A stretch of 64,000 bases of DNA from the NCBI GenBank assembly GCA_019454045.1, contig SKCR01032777.1:124001-188000 (forward strand), in the 5' to 3' direction. Position 1 is the first letter of the stretch, and every line of letters begins with the position of its first letter. Source of the DNA: Zanthoxylum bungeanum (Eukaryota; Streptophyta; Magnoliopsida; Sapindales; Rutaceae). This document shows positions 19,166 through 30,805 of the stretch, piece by piece. The position numbers were made by a program, and so were the translations under genes. A model generated the notes under the pieces. The model was not told the origin of the DNA. It saw only the letters and a program-made list of their open reading frames with translations, and ran no database searches.

Positions 19166-19474
19166 ATGTCATGTGGCATCGGTTGTGTCGGCAGCTGAAT
19201 TATTGGCTCGGCGTTGCAGCGCTGACATCATCATGATGCAAGAAATAATATGTTTCAATGATGAGTGTCGATAGCATGTGATAATGACACATGTCCAGCG
19301 TACGTTAGCTGATGTGGTGTGATGTTGACATATGATAGGCGTATGTCGGATGATAACAAATTTCTCTGATTGTGACATGTGTCCGGTGTATTTTAGCAGT
19401 ACTGGCGCATGTTAGTGGTCGCGACGCAGAATGCTTGCGCTGTTAGTCTCTAAGACATGCCACAAGATCCTAAA
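19166..19474 (-). repeat. Reversed G-type LTR fragment, right part
   Basis: The minus strand reads gactaacagcgcaag, then ctaacatgcgccag, ggacacatgtca, tatgtcaacatcaca; this matches 41890-42080 of solo LTR G. Continuous with 12620-12879 once element B is removed. Confidence 0.6.
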
Positions 19475-21349
19475 TGTGATTTTATATTTGAAATAAACAA
19501 GTAAAGTGGCGGAATCACTTACATTGTATATGGAGAAATTTCAAAATTTCTTTTTGGATGAAGCTTCAAGCTTGTTGTTTGTGTTGTTTGTTCATTGGGT
19601 GAGTTTCCCTATCACCTCATATGACTCCTCCAAGTGCTAGCTTTGTTGAAATTTTGAAGCAAAATTTCATAACCAATAAGAGAAGTGTTCGGCCAAGAGG
19701 GAAGAAGAAGAGAGAGTTGGTGTTGTCTTTCAAAACTTGGTGGTTGTGTGTTAAAAGAATGCATTAAATTAAAGCCAACTACTTCCATCAATATTAGACA
19801 TTTGACGTAAGTCATGTGGTCCTACCACATTTAAATTCAAAATTTGAGTTGGCTTACTCAACACACAACTTGACTTGGGCCCACCAAAGTCAAAGATATT
19901 TTGTGTTCTCAAAACACAAAAAGTCACATGCAAAGTCACGGGCAATTTTATCAGGTTCGTTTAATTCAAATTAAATAAATTTACCATCGCGTCATAATTA
20001 AATCCAATTTAATTAAATAATTATGCCTCGCAAAATTATTACGATAGTCGCTTTCGAGTTAATTCTAAATTAATTCATTCGCCCGAATTAAAATCCAATT
20101 TTAATTTCGTATTGAAATCTGATTTCAATTAATATATCCGATATATTATTTTAGCCACAAATAAATAAATTAAATAGAAAAATCCAATTTAACTATTAAA
20201 TTTATTTTATCGATTAATTCTAAATTAATCGCCTTCTCTCTTCTATACAAATTTAATCCCAAAATAATTTTCTCTCTTATAATTAATCCTAGATTAATTC
20301 TATCTGAGTCAAATATCATTGGTGAATCTTTGGGAAGCGACCCAAGAGATTCCTAGATATGTTGGTAGTAAATACAGTTATCAGACTATCAGAACACATG
20401 CGTACCCCGTACCATGTTCTCACTGATTTACAAGATATGGTTGGCTTTTAGCAAAGCACTGTGCCTACCCAATTCTCCAGAAATATTCGCAGAGGAATAT
20501 CATCTGTATCAGACGTAGTAATACTAATATTATGTAATGCGTAATATGATCCAATATCAGATGTCACATGCTTGGCCTAGGGCTGGCTCTATGTCCACCC
20601 CGTACGAAGCATATATCGGATCCCGAGTAACTAATCTCTGTAATCGGGAAGTCATGACCTAGTCATACTATCCCGATAGCTGCAACTTTTAGAGTACTAG
20701 TTCTGTATCCCGTGTGACCATCATCTCCATGTGATTGAAGTGATACTTCCGTCTTGACATCATATCCAATACACTACGATTCTCAGTAAACCTAATACAG
20801 GCGTACACAGAACCTATTAAAGCTCCAGACGACCAATACCAAAGTAAACTGATTGTCGCAAGTAATAGCGACGTAAGTCCCAGGTTAAAGATCACATACA
20901 CCTACCCTGATTCGGATTCCCATAGAGACATAGTCATACTACCAATGAGATTCCGAGTGGGTCTATCCAAAGCGAACTGTTCCCGGTCAAACGGCTATCA
21001 GAACCTCTTATTACACTTGCATAAGTATCCAATACCTAAATATATGAGAACTATATCGTTCAGCTTCCATAACGCGCACAAGTGTAATACTAGTCTATTC
21101 TGCATTATCAATGTTCAGTCTCGATAATACTTCGACTATGGATATTTAATGATTAAATCATTCATGGATTAATACTGTCTCATATCTTATTAATCTGATT
21201 TAACCATATGGACTTTTATCATTAATATATCTAAGTAATCTAATTACAATAATGATAAAATATCAATTTCCTTTTGTCACATAGTTAATTTGTACAAAAA
21301 CACAATGTTCTTTACAAATAATGATGTTATGGATCATAATTATCCAACA
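19475..21349 (-). repeat. 3' LTR of copia element F
   Basis: On the minus strand the LTR starts TGTTGGATAATTATG at 21349, just after the purine tract aagtgggaga, and ends near 19475 (...AAATCACA). The right boundary is firm and the left one approximate. It contains the ggtacggggtacgcat segment also found at 1-414. The downstream element body is 21358-21604 and, beyond inserted element C, 30801-32948. Confidence 0.6.
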
Positions 21350-21357
21350 ATCTCCCA

Positions 21358-21604
21358 CTTGGCCTATAGCCAACCACTCAAGTATCTAACACCTGAACTA
21401 TGTACATATAGCTCAAACTTTTGCTGAGATACAGCCTTCGTCAGCGGATCTGTAATGTTATCATCTGATGCGATCTTTTCGATCTTCACATGGCCACGAT
21501 GTATGATCTCACGAATCAGATGAAACCGTCGAAGTATATGATTGGATCTTTGATGAGACCGTTGTTTCTTAGCCTGTGCTATACCCCTTTATTGTCACAA
21601 TATA
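21358..21604 (-). pseudogene. Copia element F, RNase H C-terminal end
   Basis: The minus-strand translation gives the conserved copia RNase H tail: YCDN, AQAKKQRSHQRSNHI, LRRFHLIREI, and a final D-x-LTKA-like block, with one frameshift near the start. It is cut at 21604 by insertion of element C; the upstream part of the same domain resumes at 30806. Right neighbour is C, left neighbour its own LTR. Confidence 0.75.
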
Positions 21605-23551
21605 TGTTGGGAAACGGCTGCGAGTGCGCAGCGGAAAATTAAAATTATGTGCCGCTTTTCCTTTGCCCAAGACCCATTTGTTTTGATTATTCCACAGGCC
21701 TAGACATGTTACTATATATTCTAAGCATAAAACTCATAAAACATGCGAAGAACATAAACCTAAACATGCTAACTATCATAAGAACTCTAATTAAAATAAA
21801 GAAAGAAAATGACTTACTTGAACCGAAGACTCTTCCATCCTCCCTCCAATCTACCAACTTTTCTCGAACTCAGCAAGCTCTTCCATGTTCCAAAGAGCCA
21901 CCCAAGTGTGTGGCCTCGAAAGTTGCACACACCAAAGCCAAAACTCAACGGCAAGACTATGCCTTGAGTGCACATGTATTTTGCCCTTGGTGCTAGCCTA
22001 GACAAATACCTCAAAACTTTTAACTCGAGGTTCCTCTAGTCAATTAGACTTAAGGATCCTCAAAATCAGTGGCTTACTCTTAAACTTTAGATTTGCTCAC
22101 TTATATAAACCCAAGATATGAGGTTTGGTTTGGCAAAGATTAGTGAAGTATTCTTTGGGTTTATATAGTGCTCCAAAGACAACAAAGTTAATTAAGAATC
22201 TGATGATGTGGGATAAAAGCTAATTTAATCTTAGCCATTGGATCTTAATTTAGTGGTTTAATGAGATTATAAAACCCTAATAAGAGTTTGGGCCGAATTG
22301 GAATTCAAAACAAATAAAAAAAAAAAATTTGCTATTCATGAGTTACTATTCACGTGCATAGTAACCTTATTTTTATTATTCCAATTCCCAAAGTGCCCCT
22401 ATCGTCATTCACCAATACTTAGGCCACTATGGAACCTCATAAATGATCTGTTCAATAATTAAACACATTGAACCATTTATGAACAAGTCCTACAACAATC
22501 ATATATGCTGTTAAAATGTATCGTGCACAGTTAACCATTGATTTCGACTTTGTTGTGTGTGACCTTTTGGGTTCCCCTCAAGTTGGACATGAAATGAATC
22601 GTGATAATCTAATCGAACATAAATTATCCTCCGATCAGATGGTCGTTCGATTTCAATGACCAAGGTTGACATGTAGCAACATGCCAATGCCCCCAAATGA
22701 GAAGGAAAGATATATATACCCATTCTATATGCGATTTACATATGATATGGTCCATCGCCTCACTATATCCCCACTTATTGACCTAGGGTATGGAAAGTGT
22801 CTACCCATATGGTCAAAGGTATGATGTTGATAGTGTCATGAATCATGCTAACCCAAGAATCTCACATGATTCTTCCGCTGTGGCCACAGTCTCAAGTACT
22901 GATCACACATATCAACCCGCGAACTGGAATACTACTCTTATAAGAAAATATTATCTGAGAGAGTGGCGATTCTCTGTTGTATCTTTACAAGCTTCATGTG
23001 TTTCAACAAATGACCCAATCATACCCTTATGACTAGATCTTTTGAACCAGGAAGGAGAATGTCAAAGTTATTTGATCCACACATAAGATTGTAAAGACCT
23101 CAAGTCTAAGGACTAGTCATATAATCGATACATGAAAGTTCTCACAAACCAATGGGATAAACACTCCATATGAAAACTTTCGGCGGTCAGTTTGATGGAC
23201 ACGAGCAACTCATGCATCCATGTGATACACCAAGCGGACGGAGCTCCGCTAGTAGCTTATGAGATCGGCTACCCCACTTAAAGGGTGAATCATATCATCA
23301 TGGTAGTCTCTCTGCTTTGTGAACGCCCATGTTATTCACAAAACTATGACTAGGAACATTTAAGAGTAATGATTCTCATAAGGCGTGGAAGCCATCGTCT
23401 TATTACTCCAAGGGCTTTATTTCAGTGTTGATGATTCATATAAGTTATGTAATACACGTATAATAAAGATTGCCATTTTATTAATGAAAATATTACAAAT
23501 ACATGTATATATAGCCCATCCACAAGTTGGGTATAGGGCATATTTCTAACA
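21605..23551 (-). repeat. Element C 3' LTR
   Basis: On the minus strand TGTTAGAAATATGCCC ... CCGTTTCCCAACA. Preceded on that strand by the purine tract gaaagtgggaga. Closely similar to 28835-30800 and 49260-51212. Confidence 0.9.
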
Positions 23552-23565
23552 ATCTCCCACTTTCA

Positions 23566-25383
23566 CTATAGCCAACTAGTATGAATCTGGACACCATACT
23601 CTCGGGTGTGCCTATCATGCTTTTGTTGAGTCAGCCCTTTAGTCAGAGAATCTGCAAGATTATCTTCTGTGGGTATTTTCTCTATAATAACTTCTTTTCT
23701 CTCAACAATCTCTCTGATGAGATGAAATAGCCTGAGTACATGCTTGGATTTTTGGTGGGACCTTGGTTTCTTTGATTGAGCAATGGCGCCCGTGTTGTCA
23801 CAGTACATCGTGATGCCATTCTTTATCGTGGGAAGCACTTCCAGTTCCATGATGAACTTCTTTATCCAGACTGTTTCTTTAGCTGCCTCAGATGCATTAA
23901 TATACTCGGCTTCAGTGGTGGAGTCCGCTGTAGTTGACTACTTTGAGCTTTTCCAACTGACAGCACCGCCATTCAAAGTAAACAGATATCCTGCTTGCGA
24001 TCTGTTGTCATCCCTATCGGTCTGAAAGCTCGCATCATAGTAACCAATGACTTTCATCTCAGAACAGTCTCCGTATGTCAAAAACATATCCTTAGTTCTT
24101 CTTAGATACTTGAGGATTGTTTTGACAACTGCCCAGTGTTGCTCACCAGGATTTGCCTGATACCTGCTCGTTATGCTAAGAGCATAAGAGACATCAGGTC
24201 TTGTATATAGCATGGCGTACATGATCGATCCTATTGCTGAAGCATAATGGATCATACTCATACGCTCTCTATCTGAAAGAGTATGTAGACATTGCTCCTT
24301 AGATAATTTGATTCCATGACAAGTAGGTAAATTACCTCTTTTGGAATCTTCCATTTTGAATCTTTTCAAAACTTTATCTATCTACGTAGATTGAGAAAGT
24401 CCTAACAACCTCTTAGATCTATCACGGTAGATCTTAATGCCGAGGATGTAGGCTGCTTCTCCCAAATCTTTCATGGAGAAATTCTGAGATAATCATTGCT
24501 TGGTGGCTTGCATCATGGGAATGTCATTCCCGATGATTAATATGTCATCGACATATAATACAAGAAAGGCAACAGCATTCCTACTACTTTTCCTATAAAG
24601 ACAAGGCTCGTCTATATTTTTGATGAAGTCAAATTCTTTAATTGTCTCATCAAATCGTATATTCCAACTTCTGGAGGCTTGCTTGAGTCCATAAATGGAT
24701 CATTTAAGCTTGCATACTTTATTATGATCATCCTTAGATGCAAACCCCTCAGGTTGTGTCATATAGACTTCCTCTATGAGGTTCCCATTAAGAAAAGCTA
24801 TTTTGACATCCATCTGCCAAATCTCATAATCAAAGTGTGCAGCTAGTGCCAGTAAAATTTGAATGGACTTTATCATTGCAACATGCGAGAAGGTTTCCTC
24901 ATAGTCAATTCCTTGGATTTGTATATAACCTTTCGCCACCAACCTAGCCTTATAGGTTTGGATGTTGCCTTCTACATCAGTTTTACGCTTGTAAATCCAC
25001 TTGCAGCCTATGGGTTTTATCCCTTCAGGTGCATCTACCAAGTCCCAGACTTGATTCTGATACATAGAGTCTATTTCGGATTTCATGGCCTCAAGCCACT
25101 TGACTGAATCAATGTCATGCATTGCTTCGTCATAACTGGTGGGATCGTCATTATCAATGACCTGATCATGTTCCTCATCAATATGGAAACCATATCTTTC
25201 AGGCTCATGTCTTTCCCTACCAGACCTTCTGAGTTCATAACCTTGTGGTTGTTCCGTCGCTGCCCTTTTGAGGGGCCTGGGGTTTAGTTCTATGTTAGTT
25301 TGTTCTTCTCGTACCTCATCGAGGTCAAGTCTACTCCCACTATATTTCTTGAGAAGGAATTCATTCTCTAGAAATTTAGCATT
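23566..25383 (-). pseudogene. Element C reverse transcriptase and RNase H
   Basis: The RT block enters near 25122 (MHDIDSVKWLEAMKSEIDSM; W-DLVDAPEGIKPIGCKWIYK) and includes AFLNGN and the active-site [12 protein letters not shown] (around 24520-24560). RNase H follows: the YTRPDVSYALSI region, SKQ/ADSTTEAEY-type segment, MYCDNTGAIAQSKKPRSHQK, and the tail DNLADSLTKGLTQQKH near 23600. Stops near 24698, 24480 and 24385 and one before 23930 interrupt it, and the Asp residues of YVDD are intact. Same family as C2 at 51227-53376, which is better preserved. Confidence 0.88.
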
Positions 25384-26463
25384 TCATGAGACAAATGTTC
25401 TTTGTTCATTTGGGACGTAGAACATGTATGCTCTTGAGTTCAAGGCATATCCTACAAACTTACATTTAACTGCCCTATCATCCAATTTGTTAGTTTGTAT
25501 GAGCTTGACATATGCGCCGCATCCCCAAAATCTTAGATAACTAAGACTAGAACATTTCTCAGACCATAACTCATATGGTGTTTGACTAACAGTCTTGGAA
25601 GGAACTTGGTTTAGTAGTAGTGTTGCAGTTTCTAAAGCAAGACCCCAAAAAGAAAGAGGTAGATCCGTGCCTGGCATCATTGATCGAACCATATCTAATA
25701 ATGTCTGATTTCTCCTTTTGGAGACCTCATTATGCTGTGGAGTTCCCGGAGGAGTCCACTGGGAAACAATGCCATTTTCTCTCAAGTAATCTTGAAATTC
25801 GTTGCTTAAGTATTCACCACCTCGATCAGACCTTAGTGACTTAATACTTTTATTAAGCTATTTTTCTACTTCAGCTTTGAAGTCTTTGAATTTCTCAAAG
25901 GCTTCAGATTTGTACCGCATAAGGTACACATACCCATATCGCGAGTGATCATCGATAAAGGTAATGAAGTAGGAGAATCCACCTCTAGCGGTGACTGACA
26001 TTGGTCCGCATACATCAGAGTGTATGAGTTCTAATGTCTCCGCTGCACGCTGTCATTTACCTTTGAAGGGTAATTTGGTCATTTTACCAAGTAAACAAGA
26101 CTCACAAGTTCCATAAGGTTTAAATTTGAAGGGTTTGAAATACCCATCCTTATGTAGCTTAGTTAATCTTGTTTCATTGATATGGCCTAAGCGACTGTGC
26201 CATAGAAGTGATTCATTGAGATTATTCGAGTTAACGTTGTATATATTAGAGGTTGAACATTCTTTGTTAGTTTGTAAGACATAGATACCATTATTCAAAA
26301 TACCATCTCCATATTTTGTTTCATTGAAATAAATAGAACATTCATTACAACTTATTAGGCATGAAAAGCCTTTATTACATAAAGAAGAAATTGAATTGAT
26401 GTTCTTTACTAGAGAAGGTATATAAACACAATCTTCTAAGTCTAAAACTAAACCATTCGGCAA
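25384..26463 (-). pseudogene. Element C integrase
   Basis: The GAG-pre-integrase zinc-binding part is visible (WHSRLGH ... CESCLLGKMTKLPF, about 26090-26210), then the core: HSDVCGPMS near 26010 with the first catalytic Asp, LRSDRGGEY near 25825 with the second, and TPPGTPQHNEVSKRRNQT near 25730. In the last motif the usual catalytic Glu (SERRNQT in the family) reads Lys, and the preceding Gly is Glu. There are stops at about 26050 and 25860. This domain could not integrate DNA. Confidence 0.85.
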
Positions 26464-26790
26464 AACTAATGATTAAGTCCCCACGCACAATGCAGCCAGT
26501 TGCTCCATTACCCATGCGTAAGTCAACCTCCCCATGACGGAGTCTCCTACTGTTTCTAAGGCCCTGCACATTGTTACACAAGTGAGTCCTACAACCGGTG
26601 TCAAGCACCCAAGTAGAAGGTTCAGAGTTTTGAGAATATAGTTCAATCATATACAACATACCTGAAGCATTGGGCTTCTTGGCCTCTTAGGCTTCCCTAG
26701 CTTCCTTGGCTTTCAAGGATCTGCAGTCTTTCTTCGAATGACCATTCTTTCCACAAAAGAAACATTTCATCTTCCCCTTTTTGTTCTTCA
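26375..26790 (-). pseudogene. Element C zinc knuckle and protease
   Basis: The CCHC knuckle CFFCGKNGHSKKDC (about 26727-26770) ends Gag. The aspartic protease motif WVLDTGCRTHLC follows at about 26577-26612. A stop between them (near 26685) and frame changes break the polyprotein. Confidence 0.82.
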
Positions 26791-26891
26791 TCTTACCATT
26801 GGGCTTTAGGTGATCTGGAGCCTTGCCCTTGCCCTTATTTTTCTTTGGGCCTCATGGCTTCAGGTCCGTACCCGTAAGCATGACGGAGGTT

Positions 26892-27455
26892 TTAAGCTCT
26901 GATTTCTGCTAAAGTAGCTTCTTTATCAGACAAATGAAACTGTATAATAAAGGTAGAGAATTCTTTTGGTAAGGACTGAAGAATTAGATCCTGACATATC
27001 TCATGATCCATGATGAACCTGAGGTTGGCCAATTTTTCAATGTGGCCAATCATCTTAAGCACATGTCCACTAACAGATCCTTCCTTATACCTTGTTTGGA
27101 ATAAGGCACATGACACTTGGAATCTCACGGTATGAACGGAAGTTGCATACAACTCCTTCAAGTGAAAGATGATGGTTTGAGCATCCATATTTTCGTGAGC
27201 TTTCTGAAGTTCGTCCGACATAGAGCCAAGCATTATGCAAACTGCTTGCTCATCATCATCGATGTGTTTCTTCCAAGCATCAAATGTATTTTGGTCAGCA
27301 TCTTCTGCGGGTTCAGGGGTAAATGATCTTTCAAGAACATAGAAAATATTTTCTTGTCGTAAGACAATTTTAAGGTTTCTAAACCAGTTATTGTAGTTGT
27401 CCCATTTGAGCTTATGCTCATCAAGGATGGAACGAAGTGATACTCTATTTGCCAT
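26892..27455 (-). CDS. Element C Gag (UBN2-type copia Gag)
   Basis: An uninterrupted 187-codon frame from an ATG preceded by the leader. It begins MANRVSLRSILDEHKLKW and carries the plant copia Gag pattern: W-x-NWFRNLKIVL, DAWKKHIDDDEQAVCIML, LKELYATSVHTVRFQV, MIGHIEKLANLRF. It forms the virus-like particle coat. It ends in an early stop at 26892 before the zinc knuckle, so it is truncated at its C-terminus. The homologue at 63492-64000 runs further. Confidence 0.85.
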   Translation of the reverse strand: MANRVSLRSILDEHKLKWDNYNNWFRNLKIVLRQENIFYVLERSFTPEPAEDADQNTFDAWKKHIDDDEQAVCIMLGSMSDELQKAHENMDAQTIIFHLKELYATSVHTVRFQVSCALFQTRYKEGSVSGHVLKMIGHIEKLANLRFIMDHEICQDLILQSLPKEFSTFIIQFHLSDKEATLAEIRA

Positions 27456-28821
27456 TTGAATGTTTGTGAAATATTTTAACCCACCTGTTACGAGAGAATG
27501 TTAAAATTAGGAATATGTTTTCATTAATGTTTCATAATAACAAGGCTTTAATATTATGAATTTGCTCCCACTCAATTGTTTTAAAATTTTAAGCAAATCG
27601 CATCAACCCCAATATGTTAGATTTCTTGTGGGCAAGAATCCCATTATCATCATTTCATAACTCCGACTAGGGCCGGTCGTTATAAAATATGATAATTAGG
27701 TAGGTTCCCAACCAATTTATGATATAAATCACAATTCCTTGATCATTGGGTTGGGCAATCAAACATGCCATAGCTTATGCTAGTCCTTGTGGACACCCAA
27801 TCTTTGCCACTAAGTTATAAGACCATGCCTAAGGGTCGCTACGTCTTATGACTCAGAAAAGCCAAACCATTGTCAATAGTACGATTTAGGGACAAATTGG
27901 TATTGGTCAGTTTGGTAAAGCCTAGTCCTGCCAATACGGTTTAAGCCATTTGGGTCTATACTTTATAATGGGAGGCAAATTTTAGACTTAAATTATTATT
28001 GAGGATTTTAGCAAGTTTAATTGAATAACTGTCAAATGGATTCCTCCATTGAAAATTCCCAGAGGGAGGGTGGAGCGAACTCTCTTAAATACCCTTACCT
28101 CTTAGGCTCTTATCGCCTTGGTGACAGGAATAATCAATAGATCCTCCAAATTAGTCCAACACTTTAAATATGCTTTAAGGTAAGTTTTGAGTAAATGATC
28201 ATCTAGATGCCTTCACATCTTTTCCTTTTGGCTATAAAAAGGTAGTGAGTGAAGGAAGACACAAAATCATTATCTAACTCTAGTAATACCTTTGGTTAAA
28301 TTAACTTTAGTTTGGAAAGTTTTATTAACGCCTTGGTTCTCACCCCACTTGTATCTTTTATAATGTCTTTTATTATAAACATGTGATTTATATTTATTAG
28401 CCTTAAAGGTAATAAATCTCTAAGTTCATCACTGAATAATTACTTAGCTAAGGGATAAGCAATACACTCTCTATTTCTTAGAAAGTCTCTAGATGTTTGC
28501 ACCCTAAAATAATCATGCCAATTCTAATCATACATAGAATCATCAAGCATATTAGTTTTAATATGTTGGAATTATTTTAGGCATTAAATAAATTTGATTA
28601 ATATTTAATTATGATATTGCATTTTATTTTATTCAAATAAATTACTATTCACATTTTTCTGCAGACGCGTGAACTTTAAATGCAATTTCACAATTCAACT
28701 CTTAACCAAATCATGTAAAAATTGTGCCTAAAATTAAGGTCAGGGTGTTATCTTTCCAACGAGCTTTTAAAAACCCAATTTCGAGTTCAAATGAGAGAGA
28801 AATAATCAAAACAAAAACGGC
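27456..28821 (-). other. Element C 5' leader
   Basis: About 1.35 kb between gag and the PBS with no open frame of note; untranslated leader of the copia element. Confidence 0.6.
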
Positions 28822-28833
28822 GCGCTGATACCA
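28822..28833 (-). other. Initiator tRNA-Met primer-binding site of C
   Basis: The minus strand reads TGGTATCAGCGC one base after the LTR end. The canonical form TGGTATCAGAGC is present in element D (60967-60978). Confidence 0.85.
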
Positions 28834-28834
28834 C

Positions 28835-30800
28835 TGTTGGGAAACGGCCACGAGTGCGCAGCGGGAAATTAAAATTATGTGCCGCTTTCCCTTTGCCCAA
28901 GACCCATTTGTTTTTATTATTCCACAAGCCTAGGCATGTTACTATATATTCTAAGCATAAAACTCATAAAACATGCAAAGAACATAAACTCAAACATGCT
29001 AGCTATCATAAGAACTCTAATTAAAATAAAGAAAGAAAAAGACTTACTTGAACCGAAGACTCCTCCAGTCCTCCCTCCAATCTAACAACTTTTCTCGAAC
29101 TCAGCAAGCTCTTCCACGTTCCAAAGAACCACCCAAGTGTGTGGCCTCCAAAGATGCACACACCAAAGCCAAAACTCAACGGCAAGACTACGCCTTGAGT
29201 GCACAAGTATTTTGCCTGTGGTGTTAGCCTAGGCAAATACCTCAAAACTTTTAACTCGAGGTTCCTCTAGTCAATTAGACTTAAGGATCCTCAAAATTAG
29301 TTGCTTACTCTTAAACTTTAGAGTTGCTCACTTATATAAACCCAAGATATGAAAGGTTTGGTGCAAAGATTAGTGAAGAATTCTTTCGGTTTATATAGTG
29401 CTCCAAAGACCACAAAGTTAATTAAGAATCCGATGTGAGATAAAAGCTAATTTAATCTTAGCCATTGGATCTTAATTTAGTGGTTTAATGAGATTATAAA
29501 ACCCTAATAAGAGTTTGGGCCGAATTGGAATTCAAAACAAATAACAAAAAAATAAAAAAATTTACTATTCACGAGTTTCTATTCACGCGTTACTATTCAC
29601 GTGAATAGTAACCCTTTTTTTATTAATTCCAATTCCCAAAGTGCCCCTATCGTCATTCACCAATACTTAGGCCACTATGGAACCTCATAAATGATCTGTT
29701 CAATAATTAAACACATTGAACCATTTATGAACAATTCCTACAGCAATCATATATGATGTTAAATATGTACTGTGCACAGTTAACCATTGATTTCGACTTT
29801 GTTGTGTGTGACCTTTTGGGTTCCCCTCAAGTTGGACATGAAATGAATCGTGATAATCTAATCGAACATAAATTATCCTCTGATCAGATGGTCGTTCGAT
29901 TTCAATGACCAAGGTTGACATCTAGCAACATGCCAAGGCCCCCAAATGAGAATGCAAGATATATATACCCATTCTATATGCGATTTACATATGATATGGT
30001 CCCTCGCCTCACTGTATCCCCACCTATTGACCTAGGGTACGGAAAGTGTCTACCCATATGGTCAAATGTATGATGTTGATAGTGTCATGAATCGTGCTAA
30101 CCCAAAAATCTCACATGATTCTTCCGCTGTGGCCACAGTCTCAAGCACTGATCACACATATCAACCCGCGAACTGGAATACTACTCTTATAAGAAAATAT
30201 TATCCGAGAGAGTGGCGATTCTCTGTTGTATCTTTACAAGCTTCATGTGTTTCAACAAATGACCCAATCATACCCTTATGATCGGATCTTTTGAACCGGG
30301 GAAGGAGAATGTCAAAGTTATTTGATCCACACATAAGATTGTAAAGACCTCAAGTCTAAGGACTAGTCATGTAATCGATACATGAAAGTTCTCACAGACA
30401 CATGGGATAAACACTCCATATGAAAACTTTCGGCGGTCAGTTCGATGGACACGAGTAACTCATACATCCATGTGATACACCAAGCGGACGGAGCTCCGCT
30501 AGTAGCCTATGAGATCGGCTACCTCACTTAAGGGCGGATCATATCATCATGCTAGTCTCTCCGCTTTGTGAATGCCCATGTTATTCACAAAACTATGCCT
30601 AGGAACATTTAAGAGTAATGATTCTCATAAGGCGTGGAAGCCATCGTCTTATTACTCCAAGGGCTTTATTACAGTGTTGATGATTCATATAAGTTATGTA
30701 ATACACATATAATAAATATTTCCATTTTATTAATGAAAATATTACAAATACTTGTATATATAGCCCATCTACAAGTTGGGTATAGGGTATATTTCTAACA
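28835..30800 (-). repeat. Element C 5' LTR
   Basis: Same ends as the 3' LTR, 1966 bases. Visible substitutions relative to 21605-23551 (several in the first hundred bases) show the insertion is not recent. Confidence 0.9.
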
Positions 30801-30805
30801 ATATA

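Larger units (their letters stand above)
21605..30800 (-). mobile_element. Element C: complete Ty1/copia retrotransposon
   Basis: Two LTRs (21605-23551 and 28835-30800), an initiator-Met PBS and a full gag-PR-IN-RT-RH order on the minus strand; 9196 bases. The 5-bp TSD atata is perfect (21600-21604 and 30801-30805). It inserted into the RNase H region of copia element F. Coding is broken by many stops and frameshifts, so it is no longer autonomous. Confidence 0.92.

Noticed and set aside
22511..23032. Short frames inside the C LTRs (also 29700-30281 and 50494-50688)
   Set aside because: Repeated only because the LTRs are homologous; no start context or domain.
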